The translations under genes were made by a program, and so were the position numbers. Below are positions 50,594 to 59,513 of a stretch of 64,000 bases of DNA, piece by piece. The notes under the pieces are model-generated. The model was not told the DNA's origin and ran no database searches. It saw only the letters and a program-made list of their open reading frames with translations. How positions within the stretch are numbered: the stretch's first letter is position 1; every line of letters begins with the position of its first letter. Source of the DNA: Desulfobacterales bacterium (GTDB lineage Bacteria > Desulfobacterota > Desulfobacteria > Desulfobacterales > JAFDDL01); NCBI GenBank assembly GCA_034003325.1, contig JAVEYW010000002.1:150189-214188 (forward strand). Reading direction: 5' to 3'.

Positions 50594-51329
50594 GCTTATA
50601 GTGCGTTTTTCAGCCGATAAAAAAAAGAATGTCCCGTTGCCAAAAAGTGGCGCATCTTTTTTTGGGGGGTGCCCATGGCACTTGCGGAATAGCGGTGCTC
50701 TGTTATTTGCCCCGGTGATGTGCAAAGGGTGCTTCAGTTAGCGGTTCCGTCCGATGGGACGAAACAAAATGTTACATCTTTCCTGCCTTTTTTTGCTGTG
50801 TTGTAACTTTTTGTTGCACGCCTCAACTTGCTTCAATAATATCCTTTTGATATTTAAGCACAAATAAAATAGTGAGATGTGGCATGGCCCTTGCTTTATT
50901 GAAACTGATGGGCGGTCGAAGAGCCGGTGCTCTCGCGCTGATATATTGCTGTTTCTCATTCTGATCGGATACTGCCGGCTGAATCGAATTCTCATGTTAA
51001 ACCGGACCTGAATCCCGGCTTTTCGTCCCCCTCTTTTAAAGCGTTAACACCTCCCCGCATGGCGATGCCCCATAACGGCGCTGTTTTTTAGGCTTGCGCC
51101 GGTTTCGGCATTACGACATCTCTATCGGCCTCGTTTTCAATTCAGCTTTAGCACCTTGACCTTGAGCCAACTGAAACCTTTTGAAATTGACCCCATTTAT
51201 TATAGAATTATTTGACAAGGCCGGCTTTGAAGTTATAGCTGTATTCTTTTATATTATAGAGGCACGCGATAAACGCAGCCCTTATGTTAGGTGATATGCT
51301 TCTGATTCAACCGCAAAGGAACAGAAACC
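50594..51329. other. Non-coding region upstream of arcB
   Basis: No supported gene. A weak hairpin (TGCCA 50638-50642 with TGGCG 50648-50652) precedes a T run at 50656-50663 and could end the transcript of the upstream genes. The last 130 bases hold the probable arcB promoter. Confidence 0.4.
51212..51239 (+). promoter_or_regulatory. Probable sigma-70-type promoter of arcB-arcC
   Basis: TTGACA at 51212-51217 matches the -35 consensus fully; after 16 bases comes TATAGC at 51234-51239, a partial -10. It is the only good promoter-like pair in the gap before arcB. Transcription would begin near 51247. Confidence 0.5.
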
Positions 51330-52340
51330 ATGGCTTTTGATTTGAGGAAGAGACATTTCCTGAAACTTCTCGATTTTACCCCGGGGGAAATTGGCGCCTT
51401 ACTCGATCTTTCTTTTAACTTAAAACGGGACAAACGCAATGGAAATGAGCACCGGTATCTGAAGGGGAAAAACATCGTGCTCATATTTGAAAAAGATTCC
51501 ACCCGGACCCGCTGTGCGTTTGAAGTTGCCTGTTTTGATCAAGGCGCCCGTGTTACTTATCTGGGGCCCACCGGCAATCAGATTGGCAGTAAGGAATCCA
51601 TTAAAGACACCGCGCGGGTGCTGGGCCGCATGTATGACGGCATCGAATATCGCGGATTTGGACAGATGCGCGTTGAGAGGCTGGCAAAATATGCCGGTGT
51701 GCCGGTTTGGAACGGCCTGACCGATGAATTTCATCCTACGCAGGTGATGGCTGATTTTATGACCATGAGAACGCACTGTGACAAGCCGTTAAATCGCATC
51801 CGGTTCGCTTTCATGGGGGATGCCCGCAACAATGTCGCCAATTCGCTTTTGATCGGTGCCGCCAAGATGGGAATGGATTATCGCGCCGTGGCACCCAGGA
51901 CGTTGCAACCTGATAAGAAATTGGTAAAAACAGCGCTTGATATTGCCAAAGAAACCGGCGCACGCATCACGATCACCGATGATCCGGACACCGGTGTAAA
52001 GGATTGTGACTTTCTCTATACGGATGTATGGGTTTCCATGGGGGAGCCGGCGGCGGTTTGGGAGGAACGAATTCGTCTTTTAACACCCTATCAGATCAAT
52101 GACGCGGCCATGGAAAAAACCGGCAACCCGAACGTAAAATTTTTGCATTGCCTGCCCGCGTTCCACAATCGGGAAACCACTGTCGGCGAAGATATTTATC
52201 AAAAGTACGGGCTTTCAGCCATGGAAGTAACCAACTCCGTGTTCGAATCCCCGGCCTCTCTTGTCTGGGACGAAGCGGAAAACCGGCTGCATACCATCAA
52301 GGCGGTGATAATAGCCACTATCGGAGATGAGTTGATCTGA
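51330..52340 (+). CDS. arcB: Ornithine carbamoyltransferase (catabolic type)
   Basis: A 336-residue enzyme. The carbamoyl-phosphate site STRTR (residue about 57), the HPTQ motif ([12 protein letters not shown]), DVWVSMGE and [14 protein letters not shown] are intact. Length and the ending ([21 protein letters not shown], then [10 protein letters not shown]) resemble catabolic ArcB enzymes, which run the reaction from citrulline to carbamoyl phosphate. A carbamate kinase gene follows 38 bases after the stop, which also favours a catabolic role, though an anabolic argF cannot be excluded. No arginine deiminase gene is in the window. Confidence 0.92.
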   Translation: MAFDLRKRHFLKLLDFTPGEIGALLDLSFNLKRDKRNGNEHRYLKGKNIVLIFEKDSTRTRCAFEVACFDQGARVTYLGPTGNQIGSKESIKDTARVLGRMYDGIEYRGFGQMRVERLAKYAGVPVWNGLTDEFHPTQVMADFMTMRTHCDKPLNRIRFAFMGDARNNVANSLLIGAAKMGMDYRAVAPRTLQPDKKLVKTALDIAKETGARITITDDPDTGVKDCDFLYTDVWVSMGEPAAVWEERIRLLTPYQINDAAMEKTGNPNVKFLHCLPAFHNRETTVGEDIYQKYGLSAMEVTNSVFESPASLVWDEAENRLHTIKAVIIATIGDELI

Positions 52341-52378
52341 TCCCTTTCTTTTGATTGAAGAAACCGGAAAACGTTGTC

Positions 52379-53305
52379 ATGAAAAATTTGCCGATATTAT
52401 TGATCGCGCTGGGGGGCAATGCGCTGATAAAAAAAGGGCAGGTCGGTACGGCTGAGGAACAACTGGAAAACCTCATTCATCCCATGAAACAAATCGCTCT
52501 GTTGGCCGGAAAATACAACATCGTCATCACACATGGAAACGGCCCCCAGGTCGGCAACTTGTTGTTGCAGCAAGAGGCCTGCTCCCGGGTTCCCAGAATG
52601 CCGCTGGAGATTATCGGCGCCATGACCCAGGGGCAAATCGGGTATATGATCGAATCCAGTCTAGATACGGCGTTAATGGAAGAGGGTATTGAAGATAAGT
52701 ATTTTGTCACCCTGATCACCTATGTGGTGGTGGATGAAAATGATCCCCAACTGAAACACCCTTCCAAGCCCATCGGCCCGATTTATACCTGTGAGGAAGC
52801 GGAACGCCTACCCTATACCATGAAAGAAACCGATAAGGGGTTTCGCCGGGTTGTGGCTTCCCCAGGCCCCGTCACGATTGTGGAACATCGGGAAATCAAG
52901 AAATTGATTCATGAGGGGTTTATCGTCATCTGTTGCGGCGGCGGCGGTATTCCGGTCGTAAGAAAAGGGCGCAGATTTTCAGGGATCGAAGCAGTGATCG
53001 ATAAGGATTTGGCCTCCTTCGTTCTCGCCAGGGATATTGTCGCCGATATTTTCATTATTGCTACGGATGTCCCCGGCGCAGTCCTATACAGGGGAACGCC
53101 AAAAGAAAAACGGCTTGGCAAGATTTCTTTGGCGGAAATGAAACGGCATATGGCCGAAGGGCATTTTCCGGCCGGATCCATGGGGCCGAAAGTGGAGGCG
53201 CTGGTTCGGTTTGTTGAAGCCACCGGTAACCGCGGGGTAATCTGCGATCTGGCGGACATCGTCGGCGCTGCGGCCGGCACGGCCGGCACGGAAATAATCC
53301 TTTAA
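52379..53305 (+). CDS. arcC: Carbamate kinase
   Basis: The protein has 308 residues from the ATG at 52379 (MKNLPILLIALGGNALI), the normal family start; an ATG at 52355 adds a non-conserved leader. It belongs to the amino-acid-kinase fold: GGNALIKKGQ, THGNGPQVGNLLLQ, CCGGGGIPVV and the tail GSMGPKVEAL are diagnostic. The enzyme makes ATP from carbamoyl phosphate and ADP, the last step of arginine or citrulline fermentation. It is downstream of arcB and upstream of a cDPG-synthetase-like gene, probably on one transcript. Confidence 0.96.
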   Translation: MKNLPILLIALGGNALIKKGQVGTAEEQLENLIHPMKQIALLAGKYNIVITHGNGPQVGNLLLQQEACSRVPRMPLEIIGAMTQGQIGYMIESSLDTALMEEGIEDKYFVTLITYVVVDENDPQLKHPSKPIGPIYTCEEAERLPYTMKETDKGFRRVVASPGPVTIVEHREIKKLIHEGFIVICCGGGGIPVVRKGRRFSGIEAVIDKDLASFVLARDIVADIFIIATDVPGAVLYRGTPKEKRLGKISLAEMKRHMAEGHFPAGSMGPKVEALVRFVEATGNRGVICDLADIVGAAAGTAGTEIIL

Positions 53306-53355
53306 ACCAATTTCCTTTTATTCATTCGAAAATAGCGGATTGGGAGATGCCTCTT

Positions 53356-54705
53356 ATGTTAAAGCGCAAGATTCTGATTTTGGGCGCGGCAGGCAGGGAT
53401 TTTCATAATTTCAATGTGTGCTATCGAGGGGATAACAATGTTCATGTCGTGGGATTTACAGCCGCGCAGATTCCCGACATTGCAGATCGAAGATACCCGG
53501 CTGCGCTGGCGGGACCGCTTTATCCGAAAGGCATACCGATTTATCCGGAAACCAAGCTGGTGCAGCTCATTAAAGACCATCATGTGGATGAGTGCATTTT
53601 TTCCTACAGCGATGTGTCCAATCAATATGTCATGAACTTAAGCGCCATTGTCAATGCGGCGGGCGCCGGTTTTGTGCTCCCGGGACCGGGGAAAACGCAA
53701 ATCAAAAGCACCAAACCGGTCATTTCCGTCGGCGCGGTCCGGACCGGTTGCGGCAAAAGCCAAACCGCCCGGCGTATCATTGAGATTTTAATGGCCAAGG
53801 ACTTAAAGGTCGTGGCCATTCGCCATCCCATGCCCTATGGTGACCTGGCCGCCCAAATTGTCCAGCGATTTGCCAGCCTGGAAGACATTGACAAACACCA
53901 TTGCACGGTTGAGGAAATGGAAGAATATGAACCGCATGTGGTTCGCGGAAATGTCATCTACGCTGGAGTCGATTACGAAGCGGTTGTCCGCGCCGCGGAA
54001 CAGGATAGTGCCGGCTGTGATATCATCGTGTGGGACGGCGGCAACAATGACATTCCCTTTCTGCAATCCGATCTTCATGTCACGGTCGTGGACCCCCACC
54101 GGCCAGGGCATGAATGCACCTATTTTCCTGGAAATGCCAATCTGCGAATGGCCGATGTGGTGGTGATCAACAAAATGGATAGCGCGGATGCCGCAGGCAT
54201 CGACACGGTTCGACGCCATATTGCCGAGTTGAACCCGAGAGCGATTGTGGTGGATGCTGCCTCTGCGCTGATAATGCAAGACCCGCTGATGGTGAAAGGG
54301 AAAAAAGTGCTGGTTGTGGAAGATGGGCCCACCCTGACCCATGGCGAAATGAAGATCGGCGCCGGCACGGTGGCGGCAAAAAAATACGGCGCCGCCGTCC
54401 TGGTTGATCCCAGACCGTTCACGGTGGGACGTCTTTCGCAGACGTTTCAAATTTATCCGGGTATCGGGTGCGTACTGCCGGCAATGGGTTATGGCCCCGA
54501 ACAGCTAAAAGATCTTGAAACCACGATCAACCGTACAGCCTGCGACGCAGTGGTCATCGGTACGCCCATTGATTTAACGCGCATTATCAACATCAACAAC
54601 CCCAGCACTCGCGTTTTTTACAGCCTGCAGGAAATCGGCCAACCGGATATGGACATGGTGCTGTCGGGGTTTCTGGCGCGCCGAAACTTCCGGGTGAGCC
54701 TTTAG
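53356..54705 (+). CDS. Cyclic 2,3-diphosphoglycerate synthetase-like P-loop protein
   Basis: The protein has 449 residues from the ATG at 53356, which has GGGAG nine bases upstream; the ATG at 53347 touches that site. A Rossmann-like N-terminal part (ILILGAAGRDFHNFN, VVGFTAAQIPDI) is followed near residue 130 by a P-loop (VGAVRTGCGKSQTARR) and later DGGNNDIPF, VVINKMD, GTPIDLTRI. This matches bacterial proteins related to archaeal cyclic 2,3-diphosphoglycerate synthetase. Bacteria of this kind are not known to store that compound, so the true product is uncertain. Linkage to carbamate kinase suggests a role with carbamoyl phosphate or energy metabolism, by inference. Confidence 0.82.
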   Translation: MLKRKILILGAAGRDFHNFNVCYRGDNNVHVVGFTAAQIPDIADRRYPAALAGPLYPKGIPIYPETKLVQLIKDHHVDECIFSYSDVSNQYVMNLSAIVNAAGAGFVLPGPGKTQIKSTKPVISVGAVRTGCGKSQTARRIIEILMAKDLKVVAIRHPMPYGDLAAQIVQRFASLEDIDKHHCTVEEMEEYEPHVVRGNVIYAGVDYEAVVRAAEQDSAGCDIIVWDGGNNDIPFLQSDLHVTVVDPHRPGHECTYFPGNANLRMADVVVINKMDSADAAGIDTVRRHIAELNPRAIVVDAASALIMQDPLMVKGKKVLVVEDGPTLTHGEMKIGAGTVAAKKYGAAVLVDPRPFTVGRLSQTFQIYPGIGCVLPAMGYGPEQLKDLETTINRTACDAVVIGTPIDLTRIININNPSTRVFYSLQEIGQPDMDMVLSGFLARRNFRVSL

Positions 54706-54766
54706 GTCCTTTTGAAACCGGCACTACCGGCTGTCGGCTTCCGGTTACTGCGGGTTCGGTTAATCT

Positions 54767-54951
54767 TTATATGGAAAGCCCGTTTTCAGCGGCAAACCGA
54801 ACGGTGATTACCACATCTTCCGTGGCGTTGGGATACACGACAGCAGCGGGCATTTTCCGGAAAATACTGCCGTCCGTGAACAACATATACCGCCGAAGCG
54901 CTCGGTGTGAACTTCCCCGGAAATCAGCGATCTTAATTCGTGATAAGCCAT
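54767..54951 (-). pseudogene. N-terminal remnant of a FAD-linked (GlcD/D-lactate dehydrogenase-type) oxidase gene
   Basis: The frame begins ATG at 54951 (MAYHELRSLISGEVHTERF). After one apparent base loss near 54895 it continues RRYMLFTDGSIFRKMPAAVVYP, then ATEDVVITVRFAAENGLSI, and stops at 54767. This is the beginning of the FAD-binding (PCMH) domain of lactate/glycolate oxidases, where the next residues would be the PRGGGTS loop. All the rest (more than 400 residues) is missing. Another minus-strand frame ending at 54960 (FLPVWKKYPGAAETMIMANKTV is part of it) may be the tail of a neighbouring lost gene. Confidence 0.65.
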
Positions 54952-55150
54952 TCTATCCCTCATACGGTTTTGTTGGCCATGATCATGGTTTCGGCCGCGC
55001 CAGGGTATTTTTTCCAGACCGGCAGGAACTCGCTGCCGCTTAAACAGCCTGCCGTTCTTCCAAAAACACCCTGGTGCGGCCTCCCTGCCGTGGGAAATTG
55101 GCCAAAACGATCATCAAGACCCTTTTGTCATTTTCTTTCTTTAGGCGGGA

Positions 55151-55193
55151 TAAAAAAAAGGGCACCGCAGGAGACCTTCCTCCACAGGTACCC
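55151..55193 (-). terminator. Rho-independent terminator of the kor operon
   Basis: On the minus strand, GGGTACC pairs with GGTGCCC (one G-T pair) around a second stem GGAG/CTCC, followed directly by a run of eight T. It lies about 65 bases after the korC stop, in the right direction. Confidence 0.85.
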
Positions 55194-55255
55194 GAATGAA
55201 TGTGATTGGGTGCATTTTACGGGGTATGCTGTTGCGCAAGCCCTACTACTTGCCT

Positions 55256-55792
55256 CTATTTCTCTCCCAATGCGACCCCTAACGACAAGGCCTTTTTGTT
55301 CATGTCGATGACTCCCGCCGCCAGCCGTTTCTCAAGAACTTTTTCAACGGATGCGGGACGAACCAATTTCGTCAGGCCCACTACCGCGCCCAACATGCAG
55401 ATATTCAGGACGATCGGATTTCCGATCGTCTTCATAACGGTTTCCCACAGGGGAAGTTGCATTTGGCGGGCGTCCACCTTTTTTTCAACAGTGACAAACC
55501 GGCTGTCCGTCAGCAAAAGACCCCCTGGCCGAATCAGGGATCTGAATTTAATGTAGGCGCCTTGCGTCAGACACACCAGAACATTGGGCTGAATCACCTT
55601 GGGGAAATAAATGTCCGTATTTGAGATGATAACATCGCTGCGCGTGGCGCCTCCCCTGACCTCCGAACTATAATCCTGCGACTGAACGGCGTTTAAATTT
55701 TCAAATAATACTGCGGCTTCCGCCAGTATTAGCGCTGCGGTGATAACGCCTTGGCCACCAGAGCCTGAAAAAACGATTCGGGTTTGGGTCAT
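55256..55792 (-). CDS. korC: 2-oxoacid:ferredoxin oxidoreductase gamma subunit
   Basis: A protein of 178 residues with the gamma-domain pattern: RIVFSGSGGQGVITAALILAEAA at the start, SQDYSSEVRGGATRSDVIIS, and PNVLVCLTQGAY. It forms the KorABCD complex with the genes upstream. It overlaps korB by four bases and is last in the operon, followed by a terminator. Confidence 0.93.
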   Translation of the reverse strand: MTQTRIVFSGSGGQGVITAALILAEAAVLFENLNAVQSQDYSSEVRGGATRSDVIISNTDIYFPKVIQPNVLVCLTQGAYIKFRSLIRPGGLLLTDSRFVTVEKKVDARQMQLPLWETVMKTIGNPIVLNICMLGAVVGLTKLVRPASVEKVLEKRLAAGVIDMNKKALSLGVALGEK

Positions 55793-56598
55793 GCCGTACT
55801 TCCTTTACTCGCATGGTCTACGATTTTCTGATATTCGCTGCAATATTCCGGCAACTCCTTTTGCACAAAAATGCCCCGTTCAATCAGGGCCGGGTTTTCC
55901 TGTTTCGCCCGAGAGCCGATCGGCGTGGTTTGTTCCTTATACAGTTCCATCATCTCCACGGCACTCCCCTGCTTGTTCTTTCGGCCGAAATGCGTGGGGC
56001 ACTGACTCATCACTTCAACCACGGAAAAGCCTTTGTGCAAAATCGCCTGCTGAATCATTTCGGTCAGTTGCTGCACATGGTAGGTGGTGGTACGGGCAAC
56101 AAAGGTTGCGCCGGCCGCCTCGCTGAGTTTAGCAATATCAAAGCCCTGGTCAATGACCCCGAAGGGAGCCGTTGTGGCCTTGTTTCCATAACCGGTCAAA
56201 GGGGAGTACTGGCCGCCGGTCATGCCGTAAGTGCGGTTATTCATGATAATGGCCGTGATGTCGATATTGCGGCGGGCTGCATGAATAAAATGGTTTCCGC
56301 CGATGGCCAGTGCATCGCCGTCGCCCATGGGCACAATGACATTCAGTTTCGGCAAACTCATTTTCACGCCGGTGGCAAAGGCCAGTGCCCGGCCGTGCAG
56401 GGTATGAAGCGTATGAACATCGACATATCCCGAAATGCGCGATGAGCAGCCGATTCCCGAAACCATGACCACTTCGTTCCGGCTCATGCCAAGTTTATCA
56501 AAGGCATGCAGCATGGCGTTCAATACGGTTCCATGGCCGCAACCCGGGCACCAGATATGCGGGAAAAACCGCTCTCGAATATAATTTTTGATCGCCAT
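55789..56598 (-). CDS. korB: 2-oxoacid:ferredoxin oxidoreductase beta subunit (TPP-binding)
   Basis: A 269-residue subunit that binds thiamine diphosphate and an iron-sulfur cluster. The N-terminus has WCPGCGHGTVLNAMLHA, and GIGCSSRISGYVDVHTLHTLHGRALAFATG is typical of 2-oxoglutarate:ferredoxin enzymes. The metal/TPP site is GDGDALAIGGNH with NNRTYGMTGGQ. The enzyme makes or consumes reduced ferredoxin at the 2-oxoglutarate/succinyl-CoA step, though other 2-oxoacids are possible. Two bases separate it from korA. Confidence 0.95.
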   Translation of the reverse strand: MAIKNYIRERFFPHIWCPGCGHGTVLNAMLHAFDKLGMSRNEVVMVSGIGCSSRISGYVDVHTLHTLHGRALAFATGVKMSLPKLNVIVPMGDGDALAIGGNHFIHAARRNIDITAIIMNNRTYGMTGGQYSPLTGYGNKATTAPFGVIDQGFDIAKLSEAAGATFVARTTTYHVQQLTEMIQQAILHKGFSVVEVMSQCPTHFGRKNKQGSAVEMMELYKEQTTPIGSRAKQENPALIERGIFVQKELPEYCSEYQKIVDHASKGSTA

Positions 56599-56600
56599 GC

Positions 56601-57749
56601 TTATACCCCCCGCCCCTGTATGATATGCAGAAAATCTACAATATTGCTAGGCGTTATCAGCTCCCCATCCACCCGGTTGGCCAGAAAAACACGCTCGGGA
56701 CAATCCACGGCTGCACGAACGGACTCGGTGATCTGGCCCATATTCATTTCCACCACCAAAATGAAGCGCGCTTGGGCGCATCGTTCCTGAACAATGTGTG
56801 CGGGAAATGGCCACAGGGTTTGCAATTCCAGAAGTCCGATGCGATCGCCCTTGATACGGGCCTTTTTAACAACATGCAATGCGGATCGAGCTGCAGAGCC
56901 ATAGGAGATTATGATGGTTCGGGCATCCGCCAAGTCAAATTCTTTGTACCGGGCAAGCTGATAGGTGTTTTGATTGATTTTATCGACCAGATGGCGCACC
57001 AGCCCATGAACGACCTTTGGATTGCTGGAAGGAAAGCCCCACATATCGTGAAAGAGTCCCGTCACATTATACCGGTGAACCCCGCCGAAATCACTCATTG
57101 GCAGCCGGCCGTCCTCCCTGGGCAGATACGGATGGTAATCGACGCCTTCCTTAACAGAGGTCCGCAACCGTTCCACCAGGGGAATATCGCCCGGGTCCGG
57201 AACGCGAAGGGTTTCCCGCATATGCCCGATCACCTCGTCCAGTAACAGAATAACCGGCGTGCGATAGGTCTCCGCGATATTAAAGGCTTCCACCGTCATG
57301 AGAAACACATCCTGATGCGTGGAGGCGGTCAGTGCCACTAAGGCATGATCCCCGTGCGTTCCCCATCGGGCCTGGTTCACATCGCCCTGGGCAACATGGG
57401 TGGGGTTTCCCGTGGAAGGCCCCCCGCGCTGAACATTCACGATGACGCTGGGAATTTCTGTCATGATCGCATATCCGATGGCTTCCTGCATCAATGAAAA
57501 GCCGGGGCTGCTGGTGGCGGTCATCACTTTCCGACCCGCCAGCGAAGCGCCGATAATGGCGCACATGGAAGCGATCTCATCTTCCATCTGAATAAATATG
57601 CCGCCCCGAGCGGGCAACCGGTAGGACAGGTGCTCGGCGATTTCGGTGGAAGGGGTAATGGGGTAACCGGCAAAAAACTCCAAGCCGGCATATAGGGCGC
57701 CTTCCACGCAAGCCTCGTTGCCCTGAATGAATTTTAGATTATCGTTCAT
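56601..57749 (-). CDS. korA: 2-oxoacid:ferredoxin oxidoreductase alpha subunit
   Basis: A 382-residue protein: FIQGNEACVEGALYAGLEFFAGYPITPSTEIAEHL is the pyrimidine-binding domain of this family; VMTATSSPGFSLMQEAIGYA and NVQRGGPSTGNPTHVAQGDV follow. The C-terminal transketolase-like domain includes IISYGSAARSALHV and VVEMNMGQI. It contains no fused gamma domain, as expected when korC is separate. It overlaps korD by 11 bases. Confidence 0.95.
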   Translation of the reverse strand: MNDNLKFIQGNEACVEGALYAGLEFFAGYPITPSTEIAEHLSYRLPARGGIFIQMEDEIASMCAIIGASLAGRKVMTATSSPGFSLMQEAIGYAIMTEIPSVIVNVQRGGPSTGNPTHVAQGDVNQARWGTHGDHALVALTASTHQDVFLMTVEAFNIAETYRTPVILLLDEVIGHMRETLRVPDPGDIPLVERLRTSVKEGVDYHPYLPREDGRLPMSDFGGVHRYNVTGLFHDMWGFPSSNPKVVHGLVRHLVDKINQNTYQLARYKEFDLADARTIIISYGSAARSALHVVKKARIKGDRIGLLELQTLWPFPAHIVQERCAQARFILVVEMNMGQITESVRAAVDCPERVFLANRVDGELITPSNIVDFLHIIQGRGV

Positions 57750-57960
57750 GATCAGACGGCTCCGTTTCTATTTCAATGGCAAGATCCGGACATCTTAATT
57801 CGCATAACCGGCAGCAGATGCATGCCTCGGGACGCTGCGCTGTCACCTTTTCATTTTCATCCAGAGCCAATACCTGCTTGGGGCAAAAAGCCACGCAAAT
57901 TCCGCACCCCTTGCACCAGTCCCGTTCAATGACATGCCGTTTAAGTTTTTCTTTCCCCAT
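57739..57960 (-). CDS. korD: 4Fe-4S ferredoxin-like subunit of the 2-oxoacid:ferredoxin oxidoreductase
   Basis: A protein of 73 residues from the ATG at 57960 (AAGGA about ten bases upstream); a much longer frame upstream (from 58206) has no coding character. Two CxxCxxCxxxC clusters are present: CKGCGICVAFCP and CICCRLCELRCPD, each holding a 4Fe-4S centre. It passes electrons between KorAB and free ferredoxin. It is first in korDABC. Confidence 0.93.
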   Translation of the reverse strand: MGKEKLKRHVIERDWCKGCGICVAFCPKQVLALDENEKVTAQRPEACICCRLCELRCPDLAIEIETEPSDHER

Positions 57961-58220
57961 GTGAATTGTCCTTATGCGTTGGCGGCAACCCGTGATCGCA
58001 CACGCCCCCGTGACCCAGGCCCCATTGAGCGGTCTGGGTGCTTGCATCCGATTCGGCATGCTGTTATGAAAAGGCGGCAGCGGGTAAATCCTTCTTATTT
58101 TTTTAGTAAAAATACGCTTGCAGGTCAAGCTTCGGTTCAATCCGCAGTTCGGTGAACCGGATAAATTCGTTGCGTTGATGGTCGGCAGGCTTCTATCAAA
58201 AAACAAGTTGGCGCAATACG

Positions 58221-59513
58221 ATGCGATATCCTGATTTTATTGAAAAACCATATCGTTTCCCCTCTTTTTTTCATGTCCGCGTACAGCGCCCGAAAGACCA
58301 GATCAACGACATTCCCGCCGCCATGGAAGCACAAATGCGTGCTGTAATACCCCACAGCGGCATTAAGGCCGGTGACCGGGTAGCGTTGGCCGTGGGAAGC
58401 CGGGGCATTTACCGGCTCTCCGACATGGTCAAAAGTATGTGTGATCAGCTAAAAGCGATCGGGGCCAGGCCCTTCATCATTCCGGCCATGGGAAGCCACG
58501 GGGGCGCCACTGCCGAAGGCCAGCAAAAAGTGCTCGAAACCCTGGGCGTTACGCCTGCTGCTATCGGCGCACCGGTGATCTCAAGCATGGAAACGGTGCA
58601 AATCGGCACCGTCATGAACGATGTTCCGGTGTATTTTTCAAAAGAAGCGGCGGAAATGGATCACACGTTGTGCATCAACCGCATCAAGCCCCACACGAAA
58701 TTCAAGGCCCCAATGGAAAGCGGCTTGGTTAAGATGCTTTGCGTCGGTTTGGGCAAGCATCAGGGCGCCATCACCTGGCACCACTATGCGCTGAAATACG
58801 GGTTTTATGAGCTGCTTTGCGCCATGGGGGAAGCCATTGTGATAAACAGCAATGTCCGGTTTGGCATTGGCGTGGTGGAAAATGCGTATGATCAACCGCT
58901 TATTATCGAGGCGGTGCCGGCATTGAACATGTGGGGTCGTGAAAAGGCCCTTCTCGCCATTGCCAAGAACCATTTTCCCAGGCTGCCCATTCGCGAGGTG
59001 GACGCGTTGATTGTCGAGCACATTGGAAAAGATATCAGCGGCGCCGGCATGGACCCGAATGTGACCGGCAGAAGTCTTGATCTAAAGGAAAGCGATTTTT
59101 CACAGGACTTTAACGCAATGCGCATTGCCATATTGAACCTGACGGTAAATACCGATGGAAACGCCATCGGGTTGGGCCATGCGGACTTTATCACCGAAAA
59201 GGTCTTTGCGCACCTTGATTACGAAAAAACCGTTCTGAATGCATTAACCAGCAATTCAATACGAAAAGCGTTTATTCCGGTTCGCCTGCCCACGGACGAA
59301 AAGGCCATACAAGCTTGCTTTTCAACCCTGGGCCCGATTCCGCCGGAAGCGGTTCGCGCCGTTATCATCCAGAATACGCGTCAGGTATTTGACTTCTGGG
59401 CTAGCAGCGCATTGCGACCGGAGCTGGAATCGCTCTCAACCATTCGGTTGTCGAAAGATTTTTTCCTGCGATGGGATGCAGACGGCAACCTTATTCTGCC
59501 TCCCCTTGCTTAA
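58221..59513 (+). CDS. LarA/DUF2088-like protein (nickel-dependent racemase family, putative)
   Basis: A 430-residue protein. The N-terminal part fits the lactate racemase-type domain: VALAVGSRGI, PFIIPAMGSHGGAT with His93, and INRIKPHTKFKAPMESGLVKM with His158 and Lys171, near where LarA holds its catalytic His and cofactor-bearing Lys. The C-terminal half (DALIVEHIGKDISGAGMDPNVTGR, then LTVNTDGNAIGLGHADFI) is typical of long LarA-like paralogues that are not proven racemases. None of the genes that make the nickel-pincer cofactor (larB, larC, larE) is nearby. The substrate is unknown. Its 3' end overlaps the convergent RHH regulator gene by 23 bases. Confidence 0.75.
   Translation: MRYPDFIEKPYRFPSFFHVRVQRPKDQINDIPAAMEAQMRAVIPHSGIKAGDRVALAVGSRGIYRLSDMVKSMCDQLKAIGARPFIIPAMGSHGGATAEGQQKVLETLGVTPAAIGAPVISSMETVQIGTVMNDVPVYFSKEAAEMDHTLCINRIKPHTKFKAPMESGLVKMLCVGLGKHQGAITWHHYALKYGFYELLCAMGEAIVINSNVRFGIGVVENAYDQPLIIEAVPALNMWGREKALLAIAKNHFPRLPIREVDALIVEHIGKDISGAGMDPNVTGRSLDLKESDFSQDFNAMRIAILNLTVNTDGNAIGLGHADFITEKVFAHLDYEKTVLNALTSNSIRKAFIPVRLPTDEKAIQACFSTLGPIPPEAVRAVIIQNTRQVFDFWASSALRPELESLSTIRLSKDFFLRWDADGNLILPPLA

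Larger units (their letters stand above)
54706..55255. other. Region of gene relics between the arc cluster and korC
   Basis: There is no intact gene in these 550 bases. It holds the FAD-oxidase relic (54767-54951), a possible gene tail ending at 54960, and another minus frame reading LANFPRQGGRTRVFLEER that ends near 55040. A rho-independent terminator for the kor operon lies at 55151-55193. Confidence 0.5.

Noticed and set aside
50738..50995. Minus-strand frame of 85 codons in the gap before arcB
   Set aside because: Irregular, basic low-complexity translation, no ribosome-binding site and no homology.
53803..54450. Open frame antisense to the cDPG-synthetase-like gene
   Set aside because: His-rich low-complexity translation and complete overlap with a well-supported gene.
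54771..55043. Plus-strand frame of 90 codons after the arc cluster
   Set aside because: It runs over the minus-strand FAD-oxidase relic, which explains the open frame better.
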